A stretch of DNA of 64,000 nucleotides from Marinobacterium sp. LSUCC0821 (lineage in GTDB: Bacteria > Pseudomonadota > Gammaproteobacteria > Pseudomonadales > Balneatricaceae), in assembly GCF_012848475.1 (NCBI RefSeq), contig NZ_CP051666.1:1763501-1827500 (forward strand), given 5' to 3'. Shown piece after piece: positions 41,742-51,217 of the stretch. How positions within the stretch are numbered: position 1 is the first letter of the stretch; every line of letters starts with the position of its first letter. The notes under the pieces were generated by a model. The model did no database searches. It worked only from the letters and a program-made list of their open reading frames with translations, and was not told the origin of the DNA. Both the position numbers and the translations under genes were made by a program.

Positions 41742-42878
41742 CTACTTCTGTTTAGCCAACCAAGGGATAGGGTTGAAGCTTTTACCATCTCGTCGAAGCG
41801 AGAAGTAGAGGCCGCTTTTATCGTAACCGCCGCTATCGCCTGTCAGTGCTATCGGATCGCCTGCAATCACCCAATCACCGGTATTACGTAACAAACTCTG
41901 ATTGTGACCATAGAGTGAGAGGTAACCACCACCATGATCAACAATAATCAACAAGCCGTAACCACGCAGCCATTCAGCGAAAACCACGCGGCCTGGATGA
42001 ACTACTTTAACGCTCTTACCTGAATCTGCGCTGATAAAGATACCATCTTTAGAGAGGGCGCTCTTTTGGCTACCGTAATTCAACTCAAGACGCCCCTTAA
42101 TAGGCCAGCTAAGCTTGCCTTTACGCGTCGCAATATCAGGCGCATCAACATCGATTAGATTATTTGCTAGCGACGCCTCCAGCTCGACAATCAGTTGCTC
42201 TAACTGCTTCTGATCCTGCTGTAATTTATCGATTTTGCTCTTTTCGGAACCGATTGATTGGTCAATTGAATCAAGTGTCGCCAGACGCTTTTTATACGCC
42301 TCTCTAAGCTGCTCTTCACGCTTCTGAAGAGCCGACATCTCCTCCTGAAGCTGCGACTCAGACTGGGTAAGCTCAGCCTGGTTTGAATCAAAACGTGCCA
42401 GAAGTTGCTGATAATCCTTGAGCCTGCTCGCAAGAACCCCACTAAAGTGGTCGTAGTAGCGAAGCATACGGTCTGTAGCAAGCGGATCTTCACTGGAGAG
42501 CAGCATCTTCAACCTTGGTTGCCGACCCTGTTGGTACTCTTCTCGAACCAGTTTAATCAGCAGTGTTTTTTCCCGGGCTAAGGACTTTTGAAGTTGCTTC
42601 TGCTCGCCATTTAACGAGCCCACTCGTGAATTGAGATTGGCAATTTTGGCTTCGATTTCGCGTTTCTGCGCAGCGATGTCGGCGATCTGCTTCTCATCAT
42701 CTCGAAGATCTCGCTGCAATAGCTTCTTATCGCCTAAGCGATCTTCCACTTTTGATGCGAGCTGCGAGATATCTCTCTTGAGTCGCTCAAGGCGCTGGCT
42801 CGCCTCTTCCGGTGTCTCAGCGAAGGCTGATTGAACTAGAAGAAGCGAACAGCAGATTGCGAGGAGCTGCTTGTGCAA
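41742..42878 (-). CDS. envC: Murein hydrolase activator EnvC
   Basis: The product is 378 residues. A signal peptide (LLAICCSLLLVQSAFA) precedes a long coiled coil at about 22-235 rich in Glu, Lys, Gln and Leu. A C-terminal LytM/M23 domain follows, with GIFISADSGKSVKVVHPGRV near 278. LYGHNQSLL keeps a single His, but the second metal His region reads LYFSLRRDG. The domain is thus degenerate and non-catalytic, as in EnvC. EnvC is recruited by FtsEX (18356-19985) to activate septal amidases. It lies between gpmI and the S41 peptidase. Confidence 0.93.
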   Translation of the reverse strand: MHKQLLAICCSLLLVQSAFAETPEEASQRLERLKRDISQLASKVEDRLGDKKLLQRDLRDDEKQIADIAAQKREIEAKIANLNSRVGSLNGEQKQLQKSLAREKTLLIKLVREEYQQGRQPRLKMLLSSEDPLATDRMLRYYDHFSGVLASRLKDYQQLLARFDSNQAELTQSESQLQEEMSALQKREEQLREAYKKRLATLDSIDQSIGSEKSKIDKLQQDQKQLEQLIVELEASLANNLIDVDAPDIATRKGKLSWPIKGRLELNYGSQKSALSKDGIFISADSGKSVKVVHPGRVVFAEWLRGYGLLIIVDHGGGYLSLYGHNQSLLRNTGDWVIAGDPIALTGDSGGYDKSGLYFSLRRDGKSFNPIPWLAKQK

Positions 42879-42894
42879 AGCTAGACCTTAAGAC

Positions 42895-44445
42895 CTAAAA
42901 CTTAGCCAGATTGTGACCGGTCATCTCTGCAGGTGGCTGAATGTCCATCAGCGCGAGCAGTGTTGGTGCTAGGTCACATAGCGCACCATCTTCAAGTTTG
43001 AGCGCAGCTTTGCGAGGACCGTCGTAGATCAGCGCCACTGGCCAAGTTGTGTGTGATGTGTGTGGCTGGCCTGATTTAGGATCCACCATCAACTCAACGT
43101 TACCGTGGTCGGCCGTTATAAGGGTTTCGCCGCCCACTTCAGCCATGGCTGCAAGCACCTTTGCTAGTGCTGCATCGACTGCTTCACAAGCTTTAACTGC
43201 TGCATCAAATTTACCGGTGTGGCCCACCATGTCACCATTGGCGAAGTTACAGATGATCAGATCATATTTGCGAGCACGAATCGCTTCACATAGCTTCTCT
43301 GATACCTCTGGCAGACTCATCTCTGGTTTTAGATCGTAAGTTGCCACATCAGGAGATGGCACGAGGATACGATCTTCACCCGGGTAGACCTCTTCCTGAC
43401 CGCCGTTAAAGAAGAAGGTCACGTGCGCATACTTCTCAGTTTCAGAGATGCGTAGCTGGGTTTTACCCATGCCCGATAGGAACTCACCGATATCATTCGA
43501 AAGCTTCTCTGGAGGGTAGGCACAAGAGGCCGGTATATCGGCAGCGTACTCAGTTAGCATTACGAAATCAGCAAGTGCTGGGCGCTTAGTACGGACGAAA
43601 CCATCAAAGCTGTCGTCTGCAACAAACGCACGTGTAATCTCACGTGAACGGTCTGGGCGGAAGTTGGCACAGATCACAGCATCGCCATCATTCACAGTTC
43701 CAACAGCTGTTCCATCTGCATTAACAACTACTGTAGCCGCAACAAACTCATCGTTCTCATCGCGGGCATAGGCTGCAGCAAGAGCTTCTTGTGCTGAAGC
43801 GGCACTCTGCACACCCTGACCGAGAGTCATCGCATCGTAGGCTTGCTGGACACGGTCCCAACGGTTATCGCGGTCCATTGCATAGTAACGACCAACAACC
43901 GTTGCGATTGCACCGATACCCAGTTCGGCAAGCTTCGCTTCAGTCGCAGCGATTGACGGCTCTGCAGAGCGAGGCGGCATATCGCGACCATCCAAAATCG
44001 CGTGCAGGTAGATTGCTTTAGCGCCACGCTTAGCGGCTAATTCCGCCAAAGCTAAAATGTGATCTTCATGGCTGTGGACACCGCCCGGTGATAGAAGACC
44101 GGTAATGTGCACCGCACCGCCATTAGCAACAGCCTTATCGATAGCGCTACAGAGCACGCTATTCTCGAAGAAATCACCATCGCTAATCGCTTTAGTGATA
44201 CGCGTAAGATTCTGATAAACCACACGGCCAGCACCAATGTTCATGTGGCCAACTTCCGAGTTGCCCATCTGGCCATCTGGAAGACCAACCGCCATTCCAG
44301 AGGTTTGAATACGAGCATTTGGATTATCTTTTAAAAGAGCATCCCAAACAGGGGTATTGGCCGCCGCAATCGCTGATGATTCAGTCGCCTCTACTCCATA
44401 ACCATCAAGGATAAGGAGTGCTCTTGGGGTACGCATATCACTCAT
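42895..44445 (-). CDS. gpmI: 2,3-bisphosphoglycerate-independent phosphoglycerate mutase
   Basis: The product is 516 residues. [10 protein letters not shown] at the N-terminus, the catalytic serine in [20 protein letters not shown] near residues 58-77, [13 protein letters not shown] near 124, [10 protein letters not shown] near 153, and the metal site [10 protein letters not shown] near 443 identify it. It interconverts 3- and 2-phosphoglycerate using Mn2+. It precedes envC and is divergent from the rhodanese gene, matching E. coli and Pseudomonas order. Confidence 0.97.
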   Translation of the reverse strand: MSDMRTPRALLILDGYGVEATESSAIAAANTPVWDALLKDNPNARIQTSGMAVGLPDGQMGNSEVGHMNIGAGRVVYQNLTRITKAISDGDFFENSVLCSAIDKAVANGGAVHITGLLSPGGVHSHEDHILALAELAAKRGAKAIYLHAILDGRDMPPRSAEPSIAATEAKLAELGIGAIATVVGRYYAMDRDNRWDRVQQAYDAMTLGQGVQSAASAQEALAAAYARDENDEFVAATVVVNADGTAVGTVNDGDAVICANFRPDRSREITRAFVADDSFDGFVRTKRPALADFVMLTEYAADIPASCAYPPEKLSNDIGEFLSGMGKTQLRISETEKYAHVTFFFNGGQEEVYPGEDRILVPSPDVATYDLKPEMSLPEVSEKLCEAIRARKYDLIICNFANGDMVGHTGKFDAAVKACEAVDAALAKVLAAMAEVGGETLITADHGNVELMVDPKSGQPHTSHTTWPVALIYDGPRKAALKLEDGALCDLAPTLLALMDIQPPAEMTGHNLAKF

Positions 44446-44606
44446 GAGTATAAAAAATTCCGTTCTAATACTTTAGGATGAGTCGATTCTACCGAACACT
44501 GGGGGGTAAAACCATTAAACCTTGGTGAATTTTGCCCTAAGCACTTATCGATAAAGCCCGCGCAGGGTATACTCTCGCGCTAGAAAAATTTGTAGGAAAT
44601 CCTTAC

Positions 44607-45023
44607 ATGGAACAGCTAATCGATTTTATTGGTAACCACACGATGATGGTTGTTGCCTGGGTTATGACTCTAGGCATGCTGCTTTTCACCGAAAATCTTA
44701 AATCTGGCAAGTCGGTTTCGGCTGCAGAGGCGACTCGAATGATCAACAAAGAGAACGCTGTTGTTCTCGATATTCGTGCCACTAAAGATTTCAGTGCAGG
44801 TCACGTAGCCAACTCGATTAACATTCCTCTTGCCGATTTTGATCGCCGCATGAGTGAGCTAAATCAGTACAAGGATAAGCCTGTTATCGTAGTGTGTAAC
44901 ATGGGTCAAACGGCAGGCACTGCATGCCGTAAGATGAAGAAAGCTGGCTTCAGTCAGGCGGTTCGTCTATCAGGCGGTATCACTGACTGGCGCCACCAGA
45001 ACATGCCTGTGGTAGCTAAATGA
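44607..45023 (+). CDS. Membrane-anchored rhodanese-like protein (YibN)
   Basis: The product is 138 residues. An N-terminal membrane helix (HTMMVVAWVMTLGMLLF, about 11-27) is followed by a rhodanese domain with VVLDIRATKDFSAGHVANSI near 51-70 and the cysteine-containing VVCNMGQTAGTACRKM near 95. YibN-type proteins are inner-membrane rhodaneses of unclear function, recently linked in E. coli to protein translocation/insertion. It overlaps grxC by 4 bases and is upstream of secB, which fits an export context. Confidence 0.9.
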   Translation: MEQLIDFIGNHTMMVVAWVMTLGMLLFTENLKSGKSVSAAEATRMINKENAVVLDIRATKDFSAGHVANSINIPLADFDRRMSELNQYKDKPVIVVCNMGQTAGTACRKMKKAGFSQAVRLSGGITDWRHQNMPVVAK

Positions 45024-45280
45024 CAATTGAAATTTACAGCTCTGCTCTATGCGGTTTTTGCATGCGCGCCAAGATGTTGCTTGAACATAAGGGTGTTGAA
45101 TACAACGAAATCAGTGTAGATCACGATCCAACAAAACGCGCTGAAATGATGGAGCGCAGTGGCCGTAGAACCGTGCCACAAATCTTCATCGGCGAGCACC
45201 ATGTTGGCGGATGCGACGATCTGTTCGCACTTGAGCGTGCTGGTGAACTGGACGGTCTGCTCGCAAACGCGGGCCAATAA
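45020..45280 (+). CDS. grxC: Glutaredoxin 3 (GrxC type) with CGFC active site
   Basis: The product is 86 residues. The redox motif is CGFC at residues 11-14 (LCGFCMRAKMLL), where most GrxC proteins have CPYC. RRTVPQIFIGEHHVGGCDDL near 50-69 carries the cis-Pro and the glutathione-binding GG-CDD. It reduces disulfides using glutathione. The start overlaps the rhodanese stop (ATGA). The Gly in place of Pro should alter redox potential, which is inference. Confidence 0.95.
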   Translation: MTIEIYSSALCGFCMRAKMLLEHKGVEYNEISVDHDPTKRAEMMERSGRRTVPQIFIGEHHVGGCDDLFALERAGELDGLLANAGQ

Positions 45281-45311
45281 TTAGAAGTAGTAAAAATAAT
45301 AGGGAGCAACG

Positions 45312-45785
45312 ATGTCTGAAGAGAATCAACAGGCACAACCACAGTTCGGCATGAAGCGCGTTTACCTTAAAGACGCTTCACTTGAGACGCCGGCTGCGCC
45401 AGCAGTATTTAACCAGCCATGGGCACCACAGGTTAACCTAGACGTTAATTCACAGGCTAACCAGCTTGATGAAGAGCACTACGAAGTAAACCTTACGCTA
45501 ACAGTGACTGTTGTTAACCAGGAGCAGACTGCATTCCTGATTGAAATCCAACAGGCTGCGATCTTCATGATCTCTGGTTTCGAACCTGCTCAGCTACACC
45601 ACACACTAGGTGCATACTGCCCTAACCTACTATTCCCATATGCTCGTGAAGCAGTGGATAACCTGGCAACCAAAGCGAGCTTCCCAGCTCTTATGCTTGC
45701 CCAGGTAAACTTCGACGCTCTATACGCTGCAAAAATGCAGGAAGTGATGGAAGCGCAGAAAGCTGAAGGTGAAGCAGCAGAGTAA
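45312..45785 (+). CDS. secB: Protein-export chaperone SecB
   Basis: The product is 157 residues. FGMKRVYLKDASLETPAAP near the N-terminus, YEVNLTLTVTVVNQEQTAFL near 60-79, and CPNLLFPYAREAVDNLATKA near 112-131 are the SecB core that forms the tetramer. It holds preproteins unfolded and delivers them to SecA. It follows grxC by 31 bases, with its own GGGAGC ribosome site and a strong terminator after it. Confidence 0.97.
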   Translation: MSEENQQAQPQFGMKRVYLKDASLETPAAPAVFNQPWAPQVNLDVNSQANQLDEEHYEVNLTLTVTVVNQEQTAFLIEIQQAAIFMISGFEPAQLHHTLGAYCPNLLFPYAREAVDNLATKASFPALMLAQVNFDALYAAKMQEVMEAQKAEGEAAE

Positions 45786-45804
45786 TCTGCACTTTGCTTT
45801 GCAG

Positions 45805-45829
45805 AAGGAGGCCTCGGCCTCCTTTTTTG
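45805..45829 (+). terminator. Terminator after secB
   Basis: GGAGGC (45807-45812), CTCG, GCCTCC (45817-45822), then TTTTTT. Confidence 0.92.
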
Positions 45830-45915
45830 TTGGCAGTAAATTGACCTATCTCCTATCAACTCAAGCCAATCATTGTTAAGCTGTTTCTAATATATGCATT
45901 TAACAGGAGATAAGC

Positions 45916-46287
45916 ATGGCAATTGTTGAATTAAACGAAGCGAATTTTGAAGAGGTTGTATCGGGTAACGACTTTGTGATCGTTGATTACTGGGCGCCTT
46001 GGTGTGGACCATGTAAATCTTTTGCACCAACTTTTGAAGCAGTATCTGAAGAGTTCCCGAATATTGTATTTGCAAAAGTGAACACTGAAGCAGAACAGGG
46101 TATCGCAGGCCACTTCCAGATCCGCTCTATCCCAACCCTGATGATCTTCCGCGACAACATCATCATCTACAGCGAAGGCGGTGCCCTTCCAGCCGGTCAA
46201 CTACGTGAGCTACTCACCAAAGCAAGCGAGTTGGATATGGATGAAGTGCGTAAGCAGATTGCGGAGTCTCAAGAGAGCGGAGAGTAA
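45916..46287 (+). CDS. Thioredoxin-like protein (WCGPC)
   Basis: The product is 123 residues. The active site is YWAPWCGPCKSF near residues 26-37, with the cis-Pro loop IRSIPTLMIFRD near 73-84. The body is a standard thioredoxin domain, but a C-terminal helix of about 25 acidic/polar residues (DEVRKQIAESQ) extends beyond ordinary TrxA. It reduces protein disulfides in the cytoplasm. AGGAGA lies seven bases upstream of the ATG. It is a single-gene unit bordered by the secB terminator and a REP doublet. Confidence 0.93.
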   Translation: MAIVELNEANFEEVVSGNDFVIVDYWAPWCGPCKSFAPTFEAVSEEFPNIVFAKVNTEAEQGIAGHFQIRSIPTLMIFRDNIIIYSEGGALPAGQLRELLTKASELDMDEVRKQIAESQESGE

Positions 46288-46293
46288 TCACAT

Positions 46294-46381
46294 CGCGGCT
46301 TGCCTCTTCGAGGCAATGCGCTCCTACTCAAAGCTTCGAACAGAGCACCGTAGGAGCGCATTACCCGAAGGGGAAGCCGCG
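46294..46381. repeat. REP doublet (REPIN-like) after the thioredoxin gene
   Basis: Two inverted arms (46294-46327 and 46350-46381) share CGCGGCTT at the outer ends and CGCTCCTAC/GTAGGAGCG at the inner ends, separated by 22 bases. Each arm has its own internal hairpin (TTGCCTC-TTC-GAGGCAA on the left, CCC-GAA-GGG on the right). This is the typical structure of a REP pair. Confidence 0.85.
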
Positions 46382-46394
46382 AAAATATTGAAAG

Positions 46395-47072
46395 CTACAC
46401 CAGCTCCCCAGTCTCTCTATCCCGCTTCGCTAGCCGTCCACGGCTCGCTACGTAGTGTTTATTGAATCGATCGAAATAGGCTGCGAGATGATCTGCTGCA
46501 GACTGATCTTCCATCTGCTCTAACAGGGCAACAGCCACCTCAGCGGTACAGAGCTGCCCTTCATGGATCGCTTTGCGCAAACCATAGTTTGACACTCTCA
46601 TCTCATCAAGACTGATCACAGGCAGGTTCTGAAGGTAATCTGAGTGCCTAAACATTCTTCGCGCTTGGCGCCAGGTGCCATCAAGAAGAATAAATAGCGG
46701 CTTACGTCCGTCGGCCAATACCGCAGCCGAACTTGTCATTCTATCGAGGTAATCCTCAGAGGGTGGGAATACGATAATCGGCTGATAACTAGGATCATTA
46801 AGCAGTGATTGCAAAACCTCACCCGGCTCTTTACGCCCCTGCCACTCGATAGTACGCGTATTGGCGATGGAGTCTGCGATAAGTCGACCTGTATTGGTGG
46901 GTTTATAGGTTTCATAGCGATGCATCAGAAGAACAAACTCAACGGATGCTTCTACTTCAGATCGATATTCACAGATACAGGTACTGATTGCCAAACGACA
47001 CTGTTCGCAGCGGCGCACATTAGCGCCGCGCGTAACAAAGGGTTTACGAGGAGGGTTTTCGACCTGTGCCAT
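46395..47072 (-). CDS. DTW-domain protein, probable tRNA-uridine aminocarboxypropyltransferase
   Basis: The product is 225 residues. N-terminal cysteines (RCEQCRLAISTCIC near residues 21-34) and the family motif LLDGTWRQARRM near 124-135 (the D-T-W signature) identify a DTW/TapT-like protein. E. coli TapT adds the 3-amino-3-carboxypropyl group from S-adenosylmethionine to uridine 47 of tRNA. The exact tRNA target here is inferred from family only. Its 3' end is close to the REP doublet, and it follows tatC by 12 bases on the same strand. Confidence 0.9.
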   Translation of the reverse strand: MAQVENPPRKPFVTRGANVRRCEQCRLAISTCICEYRSEVEASVEFVLLMHRYETYKPTNTGRLIADSIANTRTIEWQGRKEPGEVLQSLLNDPSYQPIIVFPPSEDYLDRMTSSAAVLADGRKPLFILLDGTWRQARRMFRHSDYLQNLPVISLDEMRVSNYGLRKAIHEGQLCTAEVAVALLEQMEDQSAADHLAAYFDRFNKHYVASRGRLAKRDRETGELV

Positions 47073-47084
47073 TGCTATTAGAGT

Positions 47085-47909
47085 TTAGCTTTTAGCAGAC
47101 TCATCATCCGACGCAGAGTCGCGATTGGCGTTATCTTCAGCTTCAGCCGCTTCAAACTCGTCATCAAACTCTTTATCGCGATCTTTGATGAAGATACGAC
47201 CGAGTACCAGACCTAGCTCAAAGAGAAGCCACATCGGGATCGCAAGCAACGACTGTGAAATGATATCTGGCGGCGTTAGCAGCATACCAATAACAAAACA
47301 GCCAACAATAACGTATGAGCGCTTCGCACCCAGATCTTTCGGAGTAGTAACGCCGGTCCAAAGAATAAGTAGAGTCGCGATTGGAATCTCAAACACCACA
47401 CCGAAGGCGAAAAATAGCTTCAGCACGAAGTTGAGGTAGCTACTAATATCGGTCATTACCGCAACGTTTTCAGGCCCTACACTGGTGAAGAAGCCAAACA
47501 CCAACGGGAACACAACGTAGTAGGCAAAAGCGATGCCGCAATAGAAGAGAACGATAGATGAGAGTAGCAACGGAACCGCTAGGTGCTTCTCATTCTCATA
47601 GAGACCCGGCGCGATGAAGCCCCACACCTGATGCAATATAAATGGGATACCAATGAAGATCGCCAAGACAAGTGCCAGCTTAAACGGAGCGAAGAATGGC
47701 GAGGTGACATCCGTCGCAATCATGCTTGTACCTGGCGGCAACAACGCGGTTAACGGTGCCGATAGGTAGTCGTAGAGATCATTGGCGAAATAGAAGAGAC
47801 CCGCAAAGATCACCAACACAAATAGAACAATGCGCATTAAGCGCTGACGAAGTTCTATAAGGTGAGCGATGAGGGGCTGCTCGTTATCCGATGTTTTTGT
47901 GTTGCTCAT
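47085..47909 (-). CDS. tatC: Sec-independent translocase subunit TatC
   Basis: The product is 274 residues with six membrane helices. HLIELRQRLMRIVLF near residue 16 and FAYYVVFPLVFGFF near 128, plus SYLNFVLKLFFAFGVVFEIP near 151, are TatC hallmarks. The C-terminal tail of about 35 residues is strikingly acidic (KEFDDEFEAAEAEDNANRDS), longer than in E. coli. TatC recognises twin-arginine signal peptides. Its start overlaps the end of tatB by 26 bases. Confidence 0.96.
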   Translation of the reverse strand: MSNTKTSDNEQPLIAHLIELRQRLMRIVLFVLVIFAGLFYFANDLYDYLSAPLTALLPPGTSMIATDVTSPFFAPFKLALVLAIFIGIPFILHQVWGFIAPGLYENEKHLAVPLLLSSIVLFYCGIAFAYYVVFPLVFGFFTSVGPENVAVMTDISSYLNFVLKLFFAFGVVFEIPIATLLILWTGVTTPKDLGAKRSYVIVGCFVIGMLLTPPDIISQSLLAIPMWLLFELGLVLGRIFIKDRDKEFDDEFEAAEAEDNANRDSASDDESAKS

Positions 47910-48408
47910 TTGGCTCGCTGTTATCCGCTAGCTGCTCTGATGGCTGATCACTTGATGAGGTTTGGTTACCCGCATCAGCAATCTCTGCAGCGCTCTCTGT
48001 TTGAGCATTATCTGTAGTCTGTTCATCCTGCTTAGGTGCATATGCTTCTTGATACGCTGCCACTACATCAGGATCGTTTGTCCAAGCTGCTGGATTGAAT
48101 TCCGGCTTAGGTGCATCTTCAGCGGTTTTGCTGACGGCAGAGTCATCACCAAACGAGGGGCGCTTAAACTGATCAGTTACATCACCTAACTCTTCGGCAA
48201 GTCTCTCTTTAGTCATAGCCGTTTTACGCTGAAGCTCTTCAACTTTAAGCTCTTCAGAGATTTCACGCTGAATTGAAGTCACCGATCGGCGAATACGCCC
48301 AACCCACATACCAATAGTACGTGCGGTGCCAGGAAGTTTGTCGGGTCCAATGACAATTAGCCCGACAAGTCCGACCATTAACAGCTCGGAAAAACCGATA
48401 TCAAACAT
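47884..48408 (-). CDS. tatB: Sec-independent translocase subunit TatB
   Basis: The product is 174 residues. The N-terminal MFDIGFSELLMVGLVGLIVI is the TatB membrane helix, followed by the amphipathic segment with GPDKLPGTARTIGMWVG. A long, low-complexity acidic/Gln-rich tail follows (about residues 90-174). TatB with TatC binds twin-arginine precursors. It lies 6 bases after tatA. Confidence 0.95.
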   Translation of the reverse strand: MFDIGFSELLMVGLVGLIVIGPDKLPGTARTIGMWVGRIRRSVTSIQREISEELKVEELQRKTAMTKERLAEELGDVTDQFKRPSFGDDSAVSKTAEDAPKPEFNPAAWTNDPDVVAAYQEAYAPKQDEQTTDNAQTESAAEIADAGNQTSSSDQPSEQLADNSEPNEQHKNIG

Positions 48409-48414
48409 CTTAGA

Positions 48415-48666
48415 TTAAGACTTAGATTCAGTTTTTTCTTCAGTCTTTGCAGCGTCTGCAGCTTTGAATTCTGCGTCTTTCTGCTCCTGTTCGATCTGTT
48501 TCTTAGGCTCTTCAGCTGAAGCGTCATCGCTCATCGCTTTTTTGAAGCCTTTGACAGCAGAACCTACGTCACCACCTAGGTTACGAAGTTTTTTAGTGCC
48601 GAATAGCAGAATGATAATGCCAAGTACAATTACCAACTGCCAAATGCTAATACCACCAAAACCCAT
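48415..48666 (-). CDS. tatA: Sec-independent translocase subunit TatA
   Basis: The product is 83 residues. [20 protein letters not shown] at residues 6-25 is the TatA helix with the FGTKKLR hinge, followed by [18 protein letters not shown] and a charged tail. TatA assembles the pore on demand for folded protein export. The order hisE-tatA-tatB-tatC matches Pseudomonas. An AGGAG-like ribosome site is present close to the ATG. Confidence 0.96.
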   Translation of the reverse strand: MGFGGISIWQLVIVLGIIILLFGTKKLRNLGGDVGSAVKGFKKAMSDDASAEEPKKQIEQEQKDAEFKAADAAKTEEKTESKS

Positions 48667-48711
48667 TACATTTCTCCTAACGCGTTGTTGTTCTTAATTG
48701 TTCTACACCTA

Positions 48712-49041
48712 TTATTTGGTGCGGTTTGCTTTTTCTTCAAGGCCTGACAGACCAAAACGGCGTGCCAGCTCCTCTAAAACTTGTTCTGCAGGTACGCCCA
48801 GATGCGCCAAAGCGACCATCGAGTGAAACCAAAGATCAGCAGTTTCGTAGATTAGATCCGAATTGTCACCACTCTTTTCAGCATCTTTTGCAGCAAGAAT
48901 GGTTTCGGTCGCCTCTTCACCAACCTTCTCCAGTATTTTGTTGAGTCCCTTACTGTAAAGACTAGCAACATAACTAGAGTCTGCTGAAGCGCCTTTGCGA
49001 GACTCAAGAATAACCGAGAGTTCACTAATAACGTTATTCAC
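48712..49041 (-). CDS. hisE: Phosphoribosyl-ATP pyrophosphatase
   Basis: The product is 109 residues from the GTG at 49041. It is preferred over the ATG at 49062 because the resulting N-terminus aligns with other HisE starts and GGGG lies 7 bases upstream. Motifs are [20 protein letters not shown] and [12 protein letters not shown], then [17 protein letters not shown]. It hydrolyses PR-ATP to PR-AMP, the second histidine step. The start overlaps the hisI stop by 8 bases. In enterobacteria the two activities are fused, here separate. Confidence 0.94.
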   Translation of the reverse strand: MNNVISELSVILESRKGASADSSYVASLYSKGLNKILEKVGEEATETILAAKDAEKSGDNSDLIYETADLWFHSMVALAHLGVPAEQVLEELARRFGLSGLEEKANRTK

Positions 49042-49441
49042 CTTTTGTCCCCTTGTTTCCATAAAGCTCTTCTGGATCTTGGATCACATCTGCATCAATC
49101 ACCCACTCACCAGAAGTGACATCTAACTTGCGGTAGAAGCAACTGCGACGGCCTGTATGACAAGCAACGCCACCGATTTGCTCTACTTCAAGAAGCAGTA
49201 CATCGGCATCACAATCTAGGCGTAACTGATGTAGACGCTGAACATTACCCGACTCTTCGCCCTTGCGCCAAAGCTTTTGCCGTGAACGCGACCAATAGAT
49301 AGCGCGCTGCTCTTGAATACTCAACTCAATAGATTCACGGTTCATCCAAGCGACCATAAGAATTTCGCCTGTTTTGTGATCCTGAGCGATAGCAGGGATC
49401 AAACCACGATCATCCCACTTAATTTCATCTAACCAAGACAT
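49034..49441 (-). CDS. hisI: Phosphoribosyl-AMP cyclohydrolase
   Basis: The product is 135 residues. [20 protein letters not shown] near residues 17-36, [20 protein letters not shown] near 49-68, [20 protein letters not shown] near 76-95, and [11 protein letters not shown] near 96 form the HisI core, with zinc- and magnesium-binding Asp/Cys residues. It opens the purine ring of PR-AMP. It sits between ubiB and hisE, as in Pseudomonas. Confidence 0.97.
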   Translation of the reverse strand: MSWLDEIKWDDRGLIPAIAQDHKTGEILMVAWMNRESIELSIQEQRAIYWSRSRQKLWRKGEESGNVQRLHQLRLDCDADVLLLEVEQIGGVACHTGRRSCFYRKLDVTSGEWVIDADVIQDPEELYGNKGTKGE

Positions 49442-49450
49442 CTCTATTTC

Positions 49451-51079
49451 CTATGCTCGCCAGATCAATAGCCAAGCGGCTGCAGCCGCGGCCCAACCGA
49501 ACCAGGGCATCTGCTGCGCCCACTGGTTGATAGCTGGATCTGTTGAAACTGCCAGCAAGCCCAGTGAAGATGCTAATAACATCATTCTACGGGTTCTCTG
49601 AGCCTGCTTCTGTTTAAGACTCTGTTCATGCTGAATACGTTGCAGCTTTTGTTCATGCGACTGGCGGCTCTGTTGTAGAGAGTCGAAAACCAACTGCGGA
49701 AGCTGAGGTAACTTCTCAATCCAATCAGGGGCCTGCTGCTTAATGTTTTTCAACATCGCTTTGACGCCCATTCGCTCACGCATCCAATTTTCTAGGAACG
49801 GCTTACCCGTTTTCCAAAGATCGAGATCCGGATAGAGCTGACGACCAAGGCCTTCAATGTTCAGCAGGGTCTTTTGAAGCAGAATAAGCTGAGGTTGCAC
49901 CACCATGTTAAAGCGTCGTGCTGTCTGGAATAGGCCCAAGAGCACCATACCAAACGAGATATCTTTGAGCGGCTTCTCAAAAATCGGTTCACAGACACTA
50001 CGAATCGCAGTCTCAAAGGCGTGCACATTGGTATTTGCTGGCACCCAGCCTGAATCGATATGCAGTTGTGCCACTAACCGGTAATCACGCTGGAAGAATG
50101 CGAGAATATTTCGAGCAAGGTAACTCTGATCTTCAGCTGACAATGACCCAACGATACCGAAGTCGACCGCAATATATTGTGGCTCACTCGGATTTTCACG
50201 AGAGACAAAGATGTTGCCTGGGTGCATATCCGCATGGAAGAAGCTGTCTCTGAACACCTGGGTAAAGAAGATCTCCACTCCGCGTTCCGCCAGTTTCTCC
50301 ATATCCGTCCCTTGCGCATGCAGGGCTTCAATATCGGCCACCGGAATACCTGATATGCGCTCCATTACCATCACGCGCTGGCGTGTCAGATCCCAATAGA
50401 TCTCTGGCACATAGAGAATAGATGAGTTCTCAAAGTTACGACGCAGCTGAGTTGCGTTGGCCGCCTCTTTGCGAAGATCCAGCTCATCAAAGATGGTCTG
50501 TTCATACTCTTCAACCACCTCAACCGGACGCAAGCGCTTACCCTCTGACCAGAGATTTTGAACCATGCGAGCCATGACATAGAGAAGGCCGACATCCTGA
50601 CGAATAACACGCTCTATACCTGGGCGAATAACCTTAACAACAACCGATTTACCATCTTTAAGGCGTGCCGGGTGAACCTGAGCGACAGACGCCGATGCAA
50701 GCGGCTCTGGATCAAACTCTGCAAACAACTCATCAACAGTTGCACCCAATTGCGACTCAATAAGCGCGCGTGCTTTTACACCACTGAAAGGGGGCACTCG
50801 ATCCTGCAGCTGCGCCAGCTCAATTGCCAAATCGGGCGGTAGCAGGTCACGGCGGGTCGATAGGGTTTGTCCAAACTTGATGAATACTGGACCCAGTGCG
50901 ATCAACGCAAGGCGCAGACGAGACTCTGAAGATCCCTTAGCACGGAAGAAAATTCGCCAAGGCAATAAAGCGACGATAACTCGTACATACCAAGGCAGGC
51001 GCGCGCCAATCAGAAAGGTATCGAGACGAAAACGGGCGATGACCCAGTAAATTTTTAAAAGTCGGAAAAAGCTTTGCAC
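49451..51079 (-). CDS. ubiB: UbiB-family atypical kinase for ubiquinone biosynthesis
   Basis: The product is 542 residues. The KxGQ motif appears in [17 protein letters not shown] near residues 68-84. [20 protein letters not shown] near 131 is the modified nucleotide loop, and [18 protein letters not shown] near 281-298 is the catalytic loop. Two C-terminal membrane helices are near 500-540. UbiB is needed for coenzyme Q synthesis as a lipid-linked ATPase. A Gln/Lys-rich segment at about 470-490 precedes the membrane helices. It is first in the ubiB-hisIE-tatABC run. Confidence 0.96.
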   Translation of the reverse strand: MQSFFRLLKIYWVIARFRLDTFLIGARLPWYVRVIVALLPWRIFFRAKGSSESRLRLALIALGPVFIKFGQTLSTRRDLLPPDLAIELAQLQDRVPPFSGVKARALIESQLGATVDELFAEFDPEPLASASVAQVHPARLKDGKSVVVKVIRPGIERVIRQDVGLLYVMARMVQNLWSEGKRLRPVEVVEEYEQTIFDELDLRKEAANATQLRRNFENSSILYVPEIYWDLTRQRVMVMERISGIPVADIEALHAQGTDMEKLAERGVEIFFTQVFRDSFFHADMHPGNIFVSRENPSEPQYIAVDFGIVGSLSAEDQSYLARNILAFFQRDYRLVAQLHIDSGWVPANTNVHAFETAIRSVCEPIFEKPLKDISFGMVLLGLFQTARRFNMVVQPQLILLQKTLLNIEGLGRQLYPDLDLWKTGKPFLENWMRERMGVKAMLKNIKQQAPDWIEKLPQLPQLVFDSLQQSRQSHEQKLQRIQHEQSLKQKQAQRTRRMMLLASSLGLLAVSTDPAINQWAQQMPWFGWAAAAAAWLLIWRA

Positions 51080-51144
51080 GCAGAGCCCGCCAGCGTCGAA
51101 GGGTTAATTAACTCGGCTATTATGCCAGCTAAAGCGCAGACAAA

Positions 51145-51182
51145 AAACAACCGTGCAAACTGCAAAGCAGCGGCACGGTTGA
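51145..51182 (-). terminator. Terminator after dsbA
   Basis: CAACCGTGC (51148-51156) pairs perfectly with GCACGGTTG (51173-51181). The minus strand then runs into TTTTTT. It lies downstream of dsbA. Confidence 0.82.
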
Positions 51183-51217
51183 ATCAGTGCTTCGTTTGGA
51201 GAACAAACAATGAGAAG

